Source: a virus
Reading direction: 5' to 3' (one strand)
Virus record (IMG/VR): IMGVR_UViG_3300022198_004361
Span: 1-21,054 of that record
DNA length: 21,054 nucleotides
Positions 1 through 8,008 of the stretch are shown here, piece after piece. Position 1 is the stretch's first letter. Each line of letters begins with the position of its first letter. The notes under the pieces are model-generated. The model was given only the letters and a program-made list of their open reading frames with translations. It had not been told where the DNA came from and did not search any database. Position numbers and translations under genes: made by a program.

Positions 1-2130
1 TGCGTTACCTTGAGCATCTATTTCTTTTAATAATTTTTGTTCAGCTAATTTCTGAGACTCTAATTGGAATTGTCTATTTAAAGCATCCTTCTGCATCTCT
101 CTATCTTGCTGATCTTGCTCTCTTTTTTTCCTTCTTATTTTTAGTAATTGAGATGCTAATTTGATATTTTTTATTTCTTCTATATCAATTTTGTCATCTA
201 TGGTAATACCTCCAGATCTTAAAGCTAATTGTATATCCTGTTGAAGTCTTTCATTTTCTTCCTCATCTGGTGATATTTCAACAAAAATCCCAAAGTCATG
301 TAAGTACAAATCTTTTATTTCGTTTAAGATTGTCATGTTACTTCTGCCTATTTGATTAGCAAAAGCTTCAGCAAAATCTGAATATTGTAAGATGTCAGCA
401 ACTCTTATTATAGATGCTTGTGCCATCCTCTTTGTAATCCATAATCCAGATTCTAAGATATGTCTAGTTGCTGTATTAGAGTTTAAAGCAGCCATTTTTT
501 GTATACCCACTAATGCTCTAGAATCTGGCGTAGTGGCATCTCTAGCCTCATTAAGACCCGTTACTTGCCTTATCATACCAAGGTAGTAGTTGTAGTTACC
601 AATCAACATTTGAAGCTTACCAGTAGCGGCAGATTTATTAATCTCCTCAATAGGAACTTTTGCCCTATTCATATCTCCTTCAGTTGTATAACTTCTACCA
701 ATAACACTACCTGTTTGGAAATACATGTTAAGAGCAGCACTAGGATTATAGGAATTACCGTCTCCTAAATCTATGTTTACCAATCCATCAGCATCTAAGT
801 ATACACCATCAGGTACAACTCTAGCTACAACTTGCTGTATTTTATAATGGGTCATTTGTATTTGATTAGCAAAAGGTATCATCCTCTTTACTAATGAATC
901 TAGTTGGCCTTTATACATCCTTGATGCACAAGCTACATATTTAGGTATAGCTCTCTCTAAAGCACTGCTTGGTCGAACCATATTTTTTTCAAGTTCCCAT
1001 TTAACTAGTATATCAGTACCAAGTACTAAAACACCTTCATACCAAACTTCTATATCCTTGTCAACTCTATCAAATCCATGCTCCTCCCAACTATCTGGGC
1101 CTGGATTAAATGACTCTTCTTTCTCTATTAATTTTTCACCGTTTTTAGTTTTCTTCCTCTTATAAACTCTTTTCTGTGTAGTTTTATAAGAAAAATTTAA
1201 GATGTCTACAGTATCCTTATTAAATGGAGATCCATATAATTTATCTAAATTATGAGTTGTATACCACTGCCCACTTAGAGATTGAACTTCTTCAATTGTC
1301 TCATCAGAAATACTTGGATTAATAGCTTTCAAATGAGATACATGAACTGTCTCTACATGTCCAAAATAATAACAGTCCCTAAAGTATCTATCTTCAGTGT
1401 AACTATGGATCCATCTCGCTGGATCAACTCTTGATAAAACTAATCCCTTACCTTTTAAGAAGTCATGCTTACCTACAGATAATCCTAAAATAACTTGATC
1501 CTCATCTATTTCAGATCTAATAGTTTCATAATCATTATCTTCAAAAATTGTAGAAATAGCAGTCTCAGCAGCAATCTCAATTCTAGGTTTATACTTTAGC
1601 TGCATGTGTAGATTCAGTTCTTCATCATCAGCAGGTAAATCGTCAGGATTCATTGCAAACCCATCTACACCAAGCTCTTTTTGGAAATTTTCAATAATAG
1701 GTTTAGCCAACATTTGACCCTCAACCATATCTTGGTATTCCATTCTTTTGGCTTGAGATAATGCATCCTCAGCTTTCACTTTTGGTTTGAATAATCTGTT
1801 ACTCATTCCATTTACAACAATATCAACAAACTTGGGTATAATAGGAACTGGACTCCAATCTATGTTGATGTAAGATAAATCACCATTTATAGCCATTTCT
1901 TTTTTATACTGGGCTATTGGTTGCTCACCTCTTGCGTAAAGTCTTAACTTATTAAAGTCATTCCATCTAGAATAGAACCTAGAATCTGATCCAGTGTTCA
2001 TCCTAAACCATTCACTTTCAATAGCTTTCCCTACTTTTAATCCAAAATCATCACTACCTTTTTCAGTCTCACTTGCAGTTTGAGAAGGAAAGTCTACATA
2101 TGGTATAATTGTTCTTTTACCTTTTTCCAT
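1..2130 (-). CDS. Phage portal protein (3' end cut off by window edge)
   Basis: The frame is open from an ATG at 2128-2130 to base 1, giving 710 residues without a stop, so the C-terminus lies outside the window. Portal proteins form the dodecameric ring at the head vertex through which TerL pumps DNA. Visible marks are an N-terminal stretch with VPIIPKFVDIVVNG (about residues 97-110) and a later TGLNEARD...ALVGIQKMAALNSNTA block, both of which I associate from memory with portals of crAss-like and related Bacteroidota phages. The last ~60 residues are charged and probably coiled coil (KIRRKKREQDQQDREMQKD). The start overlaps the TerL stop by 14 nt, so the two are translationally coupled, and portal after TerL is the usual packaging order. 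The family call is strong; the taxonomic affinity is inference. Confidence 0.88.
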   Translation of the reverse strand, partial: MEKGKRTIIPYVDFPSQTASETEKGSDDFGLKVGKAIESEWFRMNTGSDSRFYSRWNDFNKLRLYARGEQPIAQYKKEMAINGDLSYINIDWSPVPIIPKFVDIVVNGMSNRLFKPKVKAEDALSQAKRMEYQDMVEGQMLAKPIIENFQKELGVDGFAMNPDDLPADDEELNLHMQLKYKPRIEIAAETAISTIFEDNDYETIRSEIDEDQVILGLSVGKHDFLKGKGLVLSRVDPARWIHSYTEDRYFRDCYYFGHVETVHVSHLKAINPSISDETIEEVQSLSGQWYTTHNLDKLYGSPFNKDTVDILNFSYKTTQKRVYKRKKTKNGEKLIEKEESFNPGPDSWEEHGFDRVDKDIEVWYEGVLVLGTDILVKWELEKNMVRPSSALERAIPKYVACASRMYKGQLDSLVKRMIPFANQIQMTHYKIQQVVARVVPDGVYLDADGLVNIDLGDGNSYNPSAALNMYFQTGSVIGRSYTTEGDMNRAKVPIEEINKSAATGKLQMLIGNYNYYLGMIRQVTGLNEARDATTPDSRALVGIQKMAALNSNTATRHILESGLWITKRMAQASIIRVADILQYSDFAEAFANQIGRSNMTILNEIKDLYLHDFGIFVEISPDEEENERLQQDIQLALRSGGITIDDKIDIEEIKNIKLASQLLKIRRKKREQDQQDREMQKDALNRQFQLESQKLAEQKLLKEIDAQGNA

Positions 2131-4390
2131 TATTTATAGAGCTGTGTAATCCATTATTATCGTAAGTTGCAAAGTTAAAACTTATTTTGGACTCTTTGAC
2201 TACTGGATTGTATAAGTGTCTGTTAGCACCTATAATTGCAAATCCAGAACTAACTGTAGGGTCATGAACAGTCCTATTTTTCGGGTTGTATGAAACCCAA
2301 TCAGAAAGAGTTCTATTAAATGGCATAGTGCCCATATCACCTTTGTCTCTATATGAACCAGTATGATCTACGCCTACATGCTTTTGGATGTATGTCTCAA
2401 TAGCTGCTGTATGATCACCAATAACTTGATCAGATGAAGGTATACCCCCTAACTCTCTTTCTGTTGATGTTAGTTTATTTTGGGGTTTATCTGGTCTAGT
2501 TAGTGAGTATTTTCTAAATCCGTTATTTTTTAAAAAGTACAAAAATCTAGGCTTATTATTTTCAGCTAATATAGGCATTCCATAAAATATAATAGCCATC
2601 AATATATCCTCAAAGAATATCTCAGCCATAGGAGGTCTTGCTATATACTCCAAGAAAAACTGATTTGTAGGAGCATCATCCATGTGCGAACCAAGAAATC
2701 CATGAGCAGCACCTTTAGAGCCTCCTCCACCAACAACTCCAGATATATCATATCCATCTAATCCAAAGCATCCTAAATGCTCATTTGCAGGATATTTCAT
2801 ACCGTTTCTCTCGATCCACCTATTTTCCATACCTTTAGGAGGAGTCCATGATACCAAAAACCTACCTCTAACATCTGGGTACCATTCAACATTTCCAAAT
2901 TTAATCCCATCTTTCCATCTAAACCCACCCCTAGTATATAAATGCTGTTCTAAAAATGAGTCATTATAATCTATTTGTTCATATAGATTTGTTAAATTAA
3001 ACAAAGTATTTTTACTATCATCTCTAAATGCATGCCCTTCATTTCTTGGATACTGCCTGTAAAATTCATTTAAAGCGTCAGGATCACCTTTTAAAGACTC
3101 AACCTCACCTTCCCAATAGTCTATAGCTCCTTGGTCTATCATCTCACCATCTATACCAAGTACTGGTTCATCTGGAGTTCTTATTACTGGCATACCATAC
3201 CTGTCTATAAAGCCCTCCATATTCCATTCCATTGGTATGAATAAAGAATATAGTCCAGATTTAGTTTGGCCATTAGCACTTCTTCTAGCAATATCAGAAT
3301 CGTAGTAAATTTCTTTACCCTCTTGACCACCTTCTTTTAATGCATTACAGGTAGACCCCATCATGCATTTTCCAACGATGTTTTTACCAAGACGTAAACA
3401 TGTTTTAGTAACCCTCCAGTTTTTCTTTATATTATTTGGTTTTGTCCATTTGTAAGCCTCATCATGTATTAACATTCTAAGCTTCATACTATCGTATGAG
3501 TTATTGTCAGTATTTCTCCAGCTTATAAATGTATCAAGACCTTTAGCATCATCAGTGCTTTCATCGCCATCCATATTTTTCTTGGTTATCTTTGTAGCTG
3601 GAATTGTATATGATATCTCTGATTTTGGAGTATCCATACCAGCCATAAAAGGCTTAAAGAAAAACGGAAGGCTATTGTTTATAGGAACAACTTTACCTGT
3701 AAACATCTCCTTAGCATCTGCACCAGTCTTTGAAAGTATACCTAAATGGCTTTTTTCTACACGGGTGCCTATATTTATAAGCTCAGAAGAACTCATGAAT
3801 GAAAATCCAGAACGCCTAATTTTTAGATAGTTTAAGCCATAACATCTATGATCAGCAATACATGCCTCCCAAAAAATATAAAGTATTCTATTAGCTTCTC
3901 TAAAGTCAGGATAGCCAATGTCTATATTTGACCATTGAAGATATTGATATTGCGATGGTGGGATCCATACCTTGTTACCATTAGACATAATAAACAGACC
4001 AAAATCTCTTCTTTCAAACTCTTGATCTATATAGCTTATCCATTTAGACTTGAATTCTTTCGGCTTACTTCTCCATTGCTTTAAGGTCTTGATTCTGCTT
4101 AACTCCTCAGGTAAAGGTTGTCTCTCCCAATATTGATGCTCTTTTACATTGCTTCTACTCCATACATTTTTGTAGGCTTTTGGAAGAGCTATTACTAGAT
4201 TTTGTATTTTATAGATGTCCCCAATTTCTCCTGTTTTTGAGACAATAACCATGTCATGCTTTGCATCATAACCATACTTCCAGGACTTTCTTGTATTCCC
4301 TGATTTTATAACAGATTGAGAAACATAATCATCAAGAATCTCATATAAAACTGCACCACTATCCTCTTGTTCTTGTTTCTGCAAAGCCAT
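2117..4390 (-). CDS. terL: Terminase large subunit (ATPase and nuclease)
   Basis: A 757 aa packaging motor protein that translocates and cuts phage DNA at the portal. The ATPase half shows a degenerate Walker A, KIRRSGFS (190-197, the Arg-rich terminase variant), a Walker B MLIHDEAYKW with D310/E311, and a coupling-motif candidate GSTCN (345-349). The conserved-looking SKTGADAKEMF follows Walker A at 220-230. The C-terminal RNase H-like nuclease half has candidate acidic metal ligands at D545 or D548 (FGLDGYDIS), E610 (PILAENN) and D697 (TLSDWV). Length is typical of the large TerLs of Bacteroidota podoviruses. The start ATG lies 32 nt inside the preceding 111 aa gene, and the 3' end overlaps the portal start, all consistent with one packaging operon. 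No intein or frameshift is apparent. Confidence 0.92.
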   Translation of the reverse strand: MALQKQEQEDSGAVLYEILDDYVSQSVIKSGNTRKSWKYGYDAKHDMVIVSKTGEIGDIYKIQNLVIALPKAYKNVWSRSNVKEHQYWERQPLPEELSRIKTLKQWRSKPKEFKSKWISYIDQEFERRDFGLFIMSNGNKVWIPPSQYQYLQWSNIDIGYPDFREANRILYIFWEACIADHRCYGLNYLKIRRSGFSFMSSSELINIGTRVEKSHLGILSKTGADAKEMFTGKVVPINNSLPFFFKPFMAGMDTPKSEISYTIPATKITKKNMDGDESTDDAKGLDTFISWRNTDNNSYDSMKLRMLIHDEAYKWTKPNNIKKNWRVTKTCLRLGKNIVGKCMMGSTCNALKEGGQEGKEIYYDSDIARRSANGQTKSGLYSLFIPMEWNMEGFIDRYGMPVIRTPDEPVLGIDGEMIDQGAIDYWEGEVESLKGDPDALNEFYRQYPRNEGHAFRDDSKNTLFNLTNLYEQIDYNDSFLEQHLYTRGGFRWKDGIKFGNVEWYPDVRGRFLVSWTPPKGMENRWIERNGMKYPANEHLGCFGLDGYDISGVVGGGGSKGAAHGFLGSHMDDAPTNQFFLEYIARPPMAEIFFEDILMAIIFYGMPILAENNKPRFLYFLKNNGFRKYSLTRPDKPQNKLTSTERELGGIPSSDQVIGDHTAAIETYIQKHVGVDHTGSYRDKGDMGTMPFNRTLSDWVSYNPKNRTVHDPTVSSGFAIIGANRHLYNPVVKESKISFNFATYDNNGLHSSINNGKR

Positions 4391-4694
4391 TGTCTCCTAA
4401 ATCTTTACTATCAGCACTAGACTGCGATAATTTTATATCATTCTCTTCCTCCTCAATTCTTTTTAAAATATCAAAAGCATCAGATATGCATAACTTTTTT
4501 GTAGCTGCTGCATTTTTAAGCCTGTCTGCTGATAGGCTTTGCTTTTGAGCTATAGCAACCATCCCCTCGTCATCATACTCAGGTTCTTCACTATCGTCTA
4601 TAATTTCTTCTTCAGCAACTTTTATCAGCTGATTAATAGCTTTATATCCGGCACTTATAATTTTATGTCTTATCTCAACATTCTCCATATCCAA
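4359..4694 (-). CDS. Small acidic protein before TerL; candidate small terminase subunit
   Basis: A 111 aa protein I do not recognise by sequence. It is acidic (EEEIIDDSEEPEYDDEG at about 28-44) and looks largely helical, with a central QKQSLSADRLKNAAATKKLCISDAFDILKR region cut by short loops; the C-terminal 15-20 residues look disordered. Its place directly upstream of TerL, with its 3' end overlapping the TerL start by 32 nt and its 5' end overlapping the 183 aa gene by 20 nt, is where a small terminase subunit is often encoded, and size fits. A DNA-binding helix-turn-helix is not obvious, so the assignment rests on position only. A second Met at residue 3 could be the true start. Confidence 0.6.
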   Translation of the reverse strand: MDMENVEIRHKIISAGYKAINQLIKVAEEEIIDDSEEPEYDDEGMVAIAQKQSLSADRLKNAAATKKLCISDAFDILKRIEEEENDIKLSQSSADSKDLGDNGFAETRTRG

Positions 4695-5226
4695 CTATAT
4701 TTCTATTAAACATCCTGTAAGCAATAACGCCATCAATATTAAATTCGTACTCACTATCAGGTTCAAAATAAACCTTAACTCCTTCAACTACACCTTTTGA
4801 TCTAAGATATTCGTTTGAATATAACATCTCCCCAGTTAAGTATTGAGTATATCCAGAATCATCTTTAAACGGTTTAACAAAACAAATCCCTTCTCTAGAT
4901 ATCCATTGGTCATTATGTTTATACATAAACCACTGCTCATCATCAATAAGAAAATTTTGCTCATTAAAAAAGCTTTTACCGCTTTTTCTGCGACCCATCA
5001 TATCATTGTAAATCTTAAAAACATTATGATGAACTAATAATGTGTCACCAACCTGAACTGGCCCATCATACCTTAAAGGTACATCTACTACAATGCCTTG
5101 TCTATTAGATACGGTGTGATCTTCTTCGGAGGAGCTCATAATTAAATCTAATCCCCCTATTTTTTTTATGTTATCGTATCTTCTGTCTTTATTAGGTTTT
5201 ACAATAAACTGTGTAAGTGGCTTCAT
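4675..5226 (-). CDS. GroES-like (co-chaperonin fold) protein, probably two tandem domains
   Basis: A 183 aa protein in the packaging operon. The first half carries GIVVDVPLRYDGPVQVGDTLLVHHNVF (44-70), written here in parts: GIVVDVP, then VQVGDTLLVHHNVF, which fits the GroES barrel pattern G-x-V-x-x-V...V-x-x-GD-x-(I/V/L). The second half repeats the scheme: ICFVKPF (115-121), then GVKVYFEPDSEYEFNIDG (149-166) and IAYRM...IVG (168-179), matching the last strands of GroES. No canonical mobile loop with an I-V-L-type tripeptide is clear, so productive GroEL binding is doubtful. From memory, similar proteins sit next to TerL in many Bacteroidota phages and are annotated as co-chaperonin GroES-like. 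ATGA overlap links it to the 79 aa gene. It is distinct from the 87 aa GroES at 13067-13330. Confidence 0.68.
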   Translation of the reverse strand: MKPLTQFIVKPNKDRRYDNIKKIGGLDLIMSSSEEDHTVSNRQGIVVDVPLRYDGPVQVGDTLLVHHNVFKIYNDMMGRRKSGKSFFNEQNFLIDDEQWFMYKHNDQWISREGICFVKPFKDDSGYTQYLTGEMLYSNEYLRSKGVVEGVKVYFEPDSEYEFNIDGVIAYRMFNRNIVGYGEC

Positions 5227-5462
5227 TCGATTTCAATATAATGCTCTTCAGTTATTGGTGTAGTATTAGGATTAAATGTTTTCCATGGGAATAAAGAGTT
5301 TGGGTGTTTATCTACAGAAACAAATACCCTAAGCTTACCATTACTTAACCTAGCTATATTCCTGATTTTAAATAATCCCATATATCCATCTACAATATAA
5401 TGCATTGCATTTTTAGGATCGGCCCCAACGGATATTTTTCTTAACGGTAAGTCTTCTTCCAT
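5223..5462 (-). CDS. Conserved-looking 79 aa hypothetical protein of the packaging module
   Basis: No function can be assigned. The N-terminal RKISVGADPKNAMHYIVDGY (8-27) looks like the conserved core of a small family that I vaguely associate with the terminase-portal module of crAss-like phages; this is memory only. The rest has a beta-rich look (GLFKIRNI, KLRVFVSVD) ending with WKTFNPNT and an acidic tail. No transmembrane segment or cysteine is present. Its start codon follows a 11-bp inverted repeat and a TAATTTTG promoter-like element at 5489-5496, so it may begin a separate packaging transcript. Its stop overlaps the ATG of the 183 aa gene (ATGA), arguing for coupled expression. Confidence 0.75.
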   Translation of the reverse strand: MEEDLPLRKISVGADPKNAMHYIVDGYMGLFKIRNIARLSNGKLRVFVSVDKHPNSLFPWKTFNPNTTPITEEHYIEIE

Positions 5463-5474
5463 ATAATTTAATTT

Positions 5475-5502
5475 AAATTGTAATTACGCAAAATTACAAT
5501 TT
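5475..5502. promoter_or_regulatory. Perfect 11-bp inverted repeat containing a promoter-like -7 element
   Basis: Arms AAATTGTAATT (5475-5485) and AATTACAATTT (5492-5502) are perfect complements around the 6-nt spacer ACGCAA. On the minus strand the structure contains TAATTTTG (5489-5496), a match to the Bacteroidota -7 consensus TAnnTTTG, lying 26 nt before the 79 aa start. It also touches the stop codon of the 149 aa gene. It could be an operator over a promoter for the packaging genes or an mRNA hairpin between the lysis and packaging genes. It is too AT-rich and lacks a clean U-tract, so a terminator is less likely. No good -33 TTTG is visible. Confidence 0.5.
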
Positions 5503-5950
5503 ATTTTAAAACCGTTGTTGTAAACAAGACTGCTGCTAAACCATAACCTATTAGCATTTTAGTTCTAGCTTTTTTTAACTTTTCTAGATATTTATCTCTA
5601 TCTCCCACAGCTACTATTCTATCAGCTTCACAAGATTGGTATTTCTGCATTTCTAATCCATATAACTTACCTACATTTTTTTTATGTTTTTCAAGTTCAG
5701 TTATTAGATATTCTTGTTCTCCAACTTTCCTTCTATAGGTCCCAATTAAGCTATCTTGTAAAGCAGCCTTTTCAATGTAATTAGTTCTTTCTTGTAAAGC
5801 TATAGCAATAACTTTGACTTGTGAGTGATTCCAAGTATAGAGAGTATCTCCAATTACGGGTTTAATTACCGGTGTTAAATTGGTAGGTTGAGAAAAAACT
5901 CCCAAGCTCATCACTGTTAGCGTTACTAAGAGTAGTAATAGATTTTTCAT
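5501..5950 (-). CDS. Spanin-like protein: signal peptide, coiled coil, C-terminal TM helix
   Basis: A 149 aa protein with a clear N-terminal secretion signal (MKNLLLLLVTLTVMSLGVFS, cleavage probably just before Q21), a charged helical middle likely to form a coiled coil (about 55-128) and a C-terminal hydrophobic helix MLIGYGLAAVLFTTTVL (132-148). This topology resembles unimolecular spanins, which bridge the outer and inner membranes during lysis of Gram-negative hosts. The odd point is that no lipobox cysteine follows the signal (LGVFSQ), so outer-membrane anchoring would need another mechanism. It overlaps the end of the 129 aa membrane/coiled-coil gene by 89 nt, reminiscent of overlapping i-spanin/o-spanin genes, and sits in a lysis-like cluster. 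The spanin call is inference from topology and context. Confidence 0.6.
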   Translation of the reverse strand: MKNLLLLLVTLTVMSLGVFSQPTNLTPVIKPVIGDTLYTWNHSQVKVIAIALQERTNYIEKAALQDSLIGTYRRKVGEQEYLITELEKHKKNVGKLYGLEMQKYQSCEADRIVAVGDRDKYLEKLKKARTKMLIGYGLAAVLFTTTVLK

Positions 5951-6251
5951 GTTTTTGTAATAATGTTTCTAGTTTATTTATTTGAGAAGTTTTAACACTA
6001 TCTATTTCATGTAAAGCTCCCCTTAAAGCAGTCATTTTACTTTCTGATAAAAGCAGACTATCTTTAAGAGCAACTTGCTCCTTATCTAGAGCAGATAATT
6101 TTTCTTGATAAACAGTTTCTTGTTTATCCCACTGCCCTTGACGCATTTTATAAAAAAAGTATTGAGCTCCTTCTAATATAAAAACAGTTGCAGCAGTTAT
6201 TAAAAGTTTTTTAATAGTGTCTCCTTCAAGGCTTATTGTTGGTATCTCCAT
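5862..6251 (-). CDS. Small membrane-anchored coiled-coil protein, inner-membrane spanin candidate
   Basis: A 129 aa protein with one N-terminal hydrophobic segment (about residues 14-34, KKLLITAATVFILEGAQYFF) followed by a long charged helix (42-105) of coiled-coil character and a polar tail. This N-in, C-out layout is that of Rz-type inner-membrane spanins. The 3' end is embedded out of frame in the 149 aa secreted gene (89-nt overlap), an arrangement typical of spanin pairs. Upstream it overlaps the 122 aa holin-like gene by 26 nt. There is no sequence motif that proves the role; a generic membrane-anchored structural protein remains possible. Confidence 0.55.
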   Translation of the reverse strand: MEIPTISLEGDTIKKLLITAATVFILEGAQYFFYKMRQGQWDKQETVYQEKLSALDKEQVALKDSLLLSESKMTALRGALHEIDSVKTSQINKLETLLQKHEKSITTLSNANSDELGSFFSTYQFNTGN

Positions 6252-6594
6252 CTTCTTGAATCTTTTTTGAGAACTTCTTCATTATGGTATCTGAAAACAT
6301 AGCAGATAATGCAGCCATGGATTCAGAGGTTACTCCTAAAAATCCATCAGCGTGTTTAGCAAGTAAAGCATCTATATCCATAGTATGGAATAAAAAAGCC
6401 GCTACTCCTCCAAAGAAGAAAGAGAAGGCTGTATCATCCCATCTGTCTTTCCACCAGTTACCAATTTGAGAGTCAACACCATTTTTTACTCTATATTTTC
6501 TTTGATTATTTTTTAAATGCCACATTTCTTTAGCCATAGTTCCAAATAGTATAGCTAGAAAGTACCATAATAATATTTCAATAGTTTGTATCAT
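6226..6594 (-). CDS. Holin-like small membrane protein
   Basis: A 122 aa protein with a first hydrophobic helix at about 3-20 (QTIEILLWYFLAILFGTM), a second at 55-72 (TAFSFFFGGVAAFLFHTM) and a weaker amphipathic or membrane stretch at 83-104, ending in a charged tail (KKFSKKIQEDGD). Two or three short helices, small size and a charged C-terminus are holin features; holins make the inner-membrane lesion that times lysis. Its position between the DUF5675 gene and the spanin-like pair supports a lysis role. I do not recognise a named holin family. The start ATG at 6594 follows the DUF5675 stop by 10 nt. Confidence 0.55.
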   Translation of the reverse strand: MIQTIEILLWYFLAILFGTMAKEMWHLKNNQRKYRVKNGVDSQIGNWWKDRWDDTAFSFFFGGVAAFLFHTMDIDALLAKHADGFLGVTSESMAALSAMFSDTIMKKFSKKIQEDGDTNNKP

Positions 6595-6604
6595 AGTTCA
6601 AGGG

Positions 6605-7114
6605 TTATATAAATTTAGTATTTCTTTGAGGCATATTAACAATACTTAATCCAACAGTTCCTTGATCAAGATAATTCTTAATAATTTTAGTAAGCTCTTT
6701 TTCAGCAGTACCTTGAATAGTATTTAAACTTGGTCTGTTGTAAGCTACTAAGGGACATCCTTCAGTGTGCTCATGCTTATTACCCCCATGGATTTGAGCT
6801 TGAACAAACTCCACCGCACCTTGACCTTTTACGGTGTAAACATCAGCAGTTTTAGTAGAATATATTACAGGCATTTCTCTTTTAAATCTTGGGCTATATC
6901 TCATACCAATATTATAAGCTAGACTTATTCCGGTATCAGGTAAAGCTGTTTCTCCAGGAACCTTAATACCGCTTGGCCTAACAGTATCTTCTAATGTCCA
7001 ACAAAATTTACTATCTTCTTTGGTAGGAATATAAAGCTCTCCAATAGTAGTTCTAGTGAAGTATTCATATCTCCACAGTTTAAGTAAAAAGTCAAAAGAG
7101 TCTACTGATTTCAT
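6605..7114 (-). CDS. DUF5675 family protein, likely lysis-associated
   Basis: The 169 aa protein matches the DUF5675 pattern as I know it: a TIGELYIP strand (23-30), FCWTLEDTVRP (37-47), VPGETALPDTGISLAYN (52-68), YSPRFKREMPVIY (73-85), and the signature QIHGGNKHEHTEGCPLVAYN (107-126) with H109 and C120. The conserved His and Cys recall L,D-transpeptidase-like active sites, so an enzymatic role on peptidoglycan is plausible but unproven. In phages this family is often located beside holin and spanin genes, as here, and could supply or replace the endolysin: no other endolysin domain is visible in the window. ATGA overlap joins it to the 116 aa gene upstream. The first ~15 residues may be an extension. 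Confidence 0.8.
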   Translation of the reverse strand: MKSVDSFDFLLKLWRYEYFTRTTIGELYIPTKEDSKFCWTLEDTVRPSGIKVPGETALPDTGISLAYNIGMRYSPRFKREMPVIYSTKTADVYTVKGQGAVEFVQAQIHGGNKHEHTEGCPLVAYNRPSLNTIQGTAEKELTKIIKNYLDQGTVGLSIVNMPQRNTKFI

Positions 7115-7461
7115 TTATGTAAATTTTGTAGTCTTTCTAAATCTTTTATTCTTTCAGCTTTTTCTGAATTTTCTTTTTCTAACTGGTGAAGTAACTTTTT
7201 ATATATTTCTTCTTTATCCTTTACAGACTTTTCTAATCTTTTATCTAAAATTATTAGTCCTGCAAGAACTAACCCTGCAAATAAAACTGCAAATCCTACA
7301 GGAGTTAAATTAGCAATTTCACTTATATCTGTGATGCCTACAGCTCCTACATAAGAAGAAGCTACCATCAATCCTGAGTGTCCAGAGACCCATGCAAATA
7401 AACTTAGTTTTGTTATTTGAGCACTTATGGTCTCTTCTAAAAAGGGAGGAATTGTAATCAT
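7111..7461 (-). CDS. Membrane protein with C-terminal coiled coil (holin or lysis accessory candidate)
   Basis: A 116 aa protein with a strong hydrophobic helix at about 51-71 (PVGFAVLFAGLVLAGLIIL), a weaker hydrophobic Gly/Ala/Ser-rich stretch before it (28-46) and a highly charged helix from 72 to the end (KRLEKSVKDKEEIYKKLLHQ...), likely a coiled coil. The layout is compatible with a holin or an envelope-anchored scaffold. It begins the lysis-like cluster, lying between the virion-like 176 aa gene and DUF5675, whose ATG overlaps its stop. I do not recognise a family; function is inferred from topology and neighbours only. Confidence 0.6.
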   Translation of the reverse strand: MITIPPFLEETISAQITKLSLFAWVSGHSGLMVASSYVGAVGITDISEIANLTPVGFAVLFAGLVLAGLIILDKRLEKSVKDKEEIYKKLLHQLEKENSEKAERIKDLERLQNLHK

Positions 7462-7475
7462 GTATTCAAAAATAT

Positions 7476-8006
7476 TTACAATGTAGGCAGTTCATCATTT
7501 TTGTGAAACATTTTAGCTGTCCATTCTATGTACTCCATAGAGTTAAGCACTGTATTCATAGGCACTTCCTTATTAAGTCCTAAATTTTTTAATTCTCTAA
7601 TTTCACCATTTAAATTACTACATTCTGGAAGCCTAGCAATAAACAATTTGTGTTTTACATATTGGTCTTTAGTAGCATTAGGGTCTTCTTCAGTAGGAGC
7701 TGGAACTGTTTCTACAATATACTTTTCAATATCTACCATTATACCAGTACCATTACCCTCTTCATCAAGTAACTCTTCTTGCACTATTTGTCTTGGCATA
7801 TACCACATCTCTAAAGGAGTTACACCAATTTTAGGTAAAAGCTCCTCCCAAGTATAATCCCAATTAGTAGTAATGTCATTACCTTCTTCATCGGTGTATG
7901 TAGAAGAACCTTTAGTGTTAAATTTTTCTGCCAACTTAGGGCAATTAGCACTTACCAAACTCTGATAAGTAGCTTCTGTAAAAGAGAAATATGTAAATGT
8001 TTTCAT
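7476..8006 (-). CDS. Hypothetical protein after the fibre genes
   Basis: A 176 aa acidic protein without a recognised domain. It has no signal peptide or membrane segment. It contains a ThrAsp/Glu-rich stretch (TYTDEEGNDITTNWDYT, 36-52), a second acidic GlyAsn loop (LDEEGNGTGI), and an Ala-Pro-Thr-Glu linker (VPAPTEEDPNATKD), suggesting exposed loops on a beta-rich fold, then a helical C-terminal third. Its place immediately after the 1108 and 284 aa fibre-like genes (2-nt gap) and before the lysis genes suggests a tail-fibre accessory or assembly protein, but that rests only on position. Length and composition give no decisive alternative. Confidence 0.7.
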   Translation of the reverse strand: MKTFTYFSFTEATYQSLVSANCPKLAEKFNTKGSSTYTDEEGNDITTNWDYTWEELLPKIGVTPLEMWYMPRQIVQEELLDEEGNGTGIMVDIEKYIVETVPAPTEEDPNATKDQYVKHKLFIARLPECSNLNGEIRELKNLGLNKEVPMNTVLNSMEYIEWTAKMFHKNDELPTL

Positions 8007-8008
8007 AA

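Noticed and set aside
3504-3830. Plus-strand frame of 108 codons
   Set aside because: It lies wholly antisense to the ATPase part of TerL, with composition explained by that gene.
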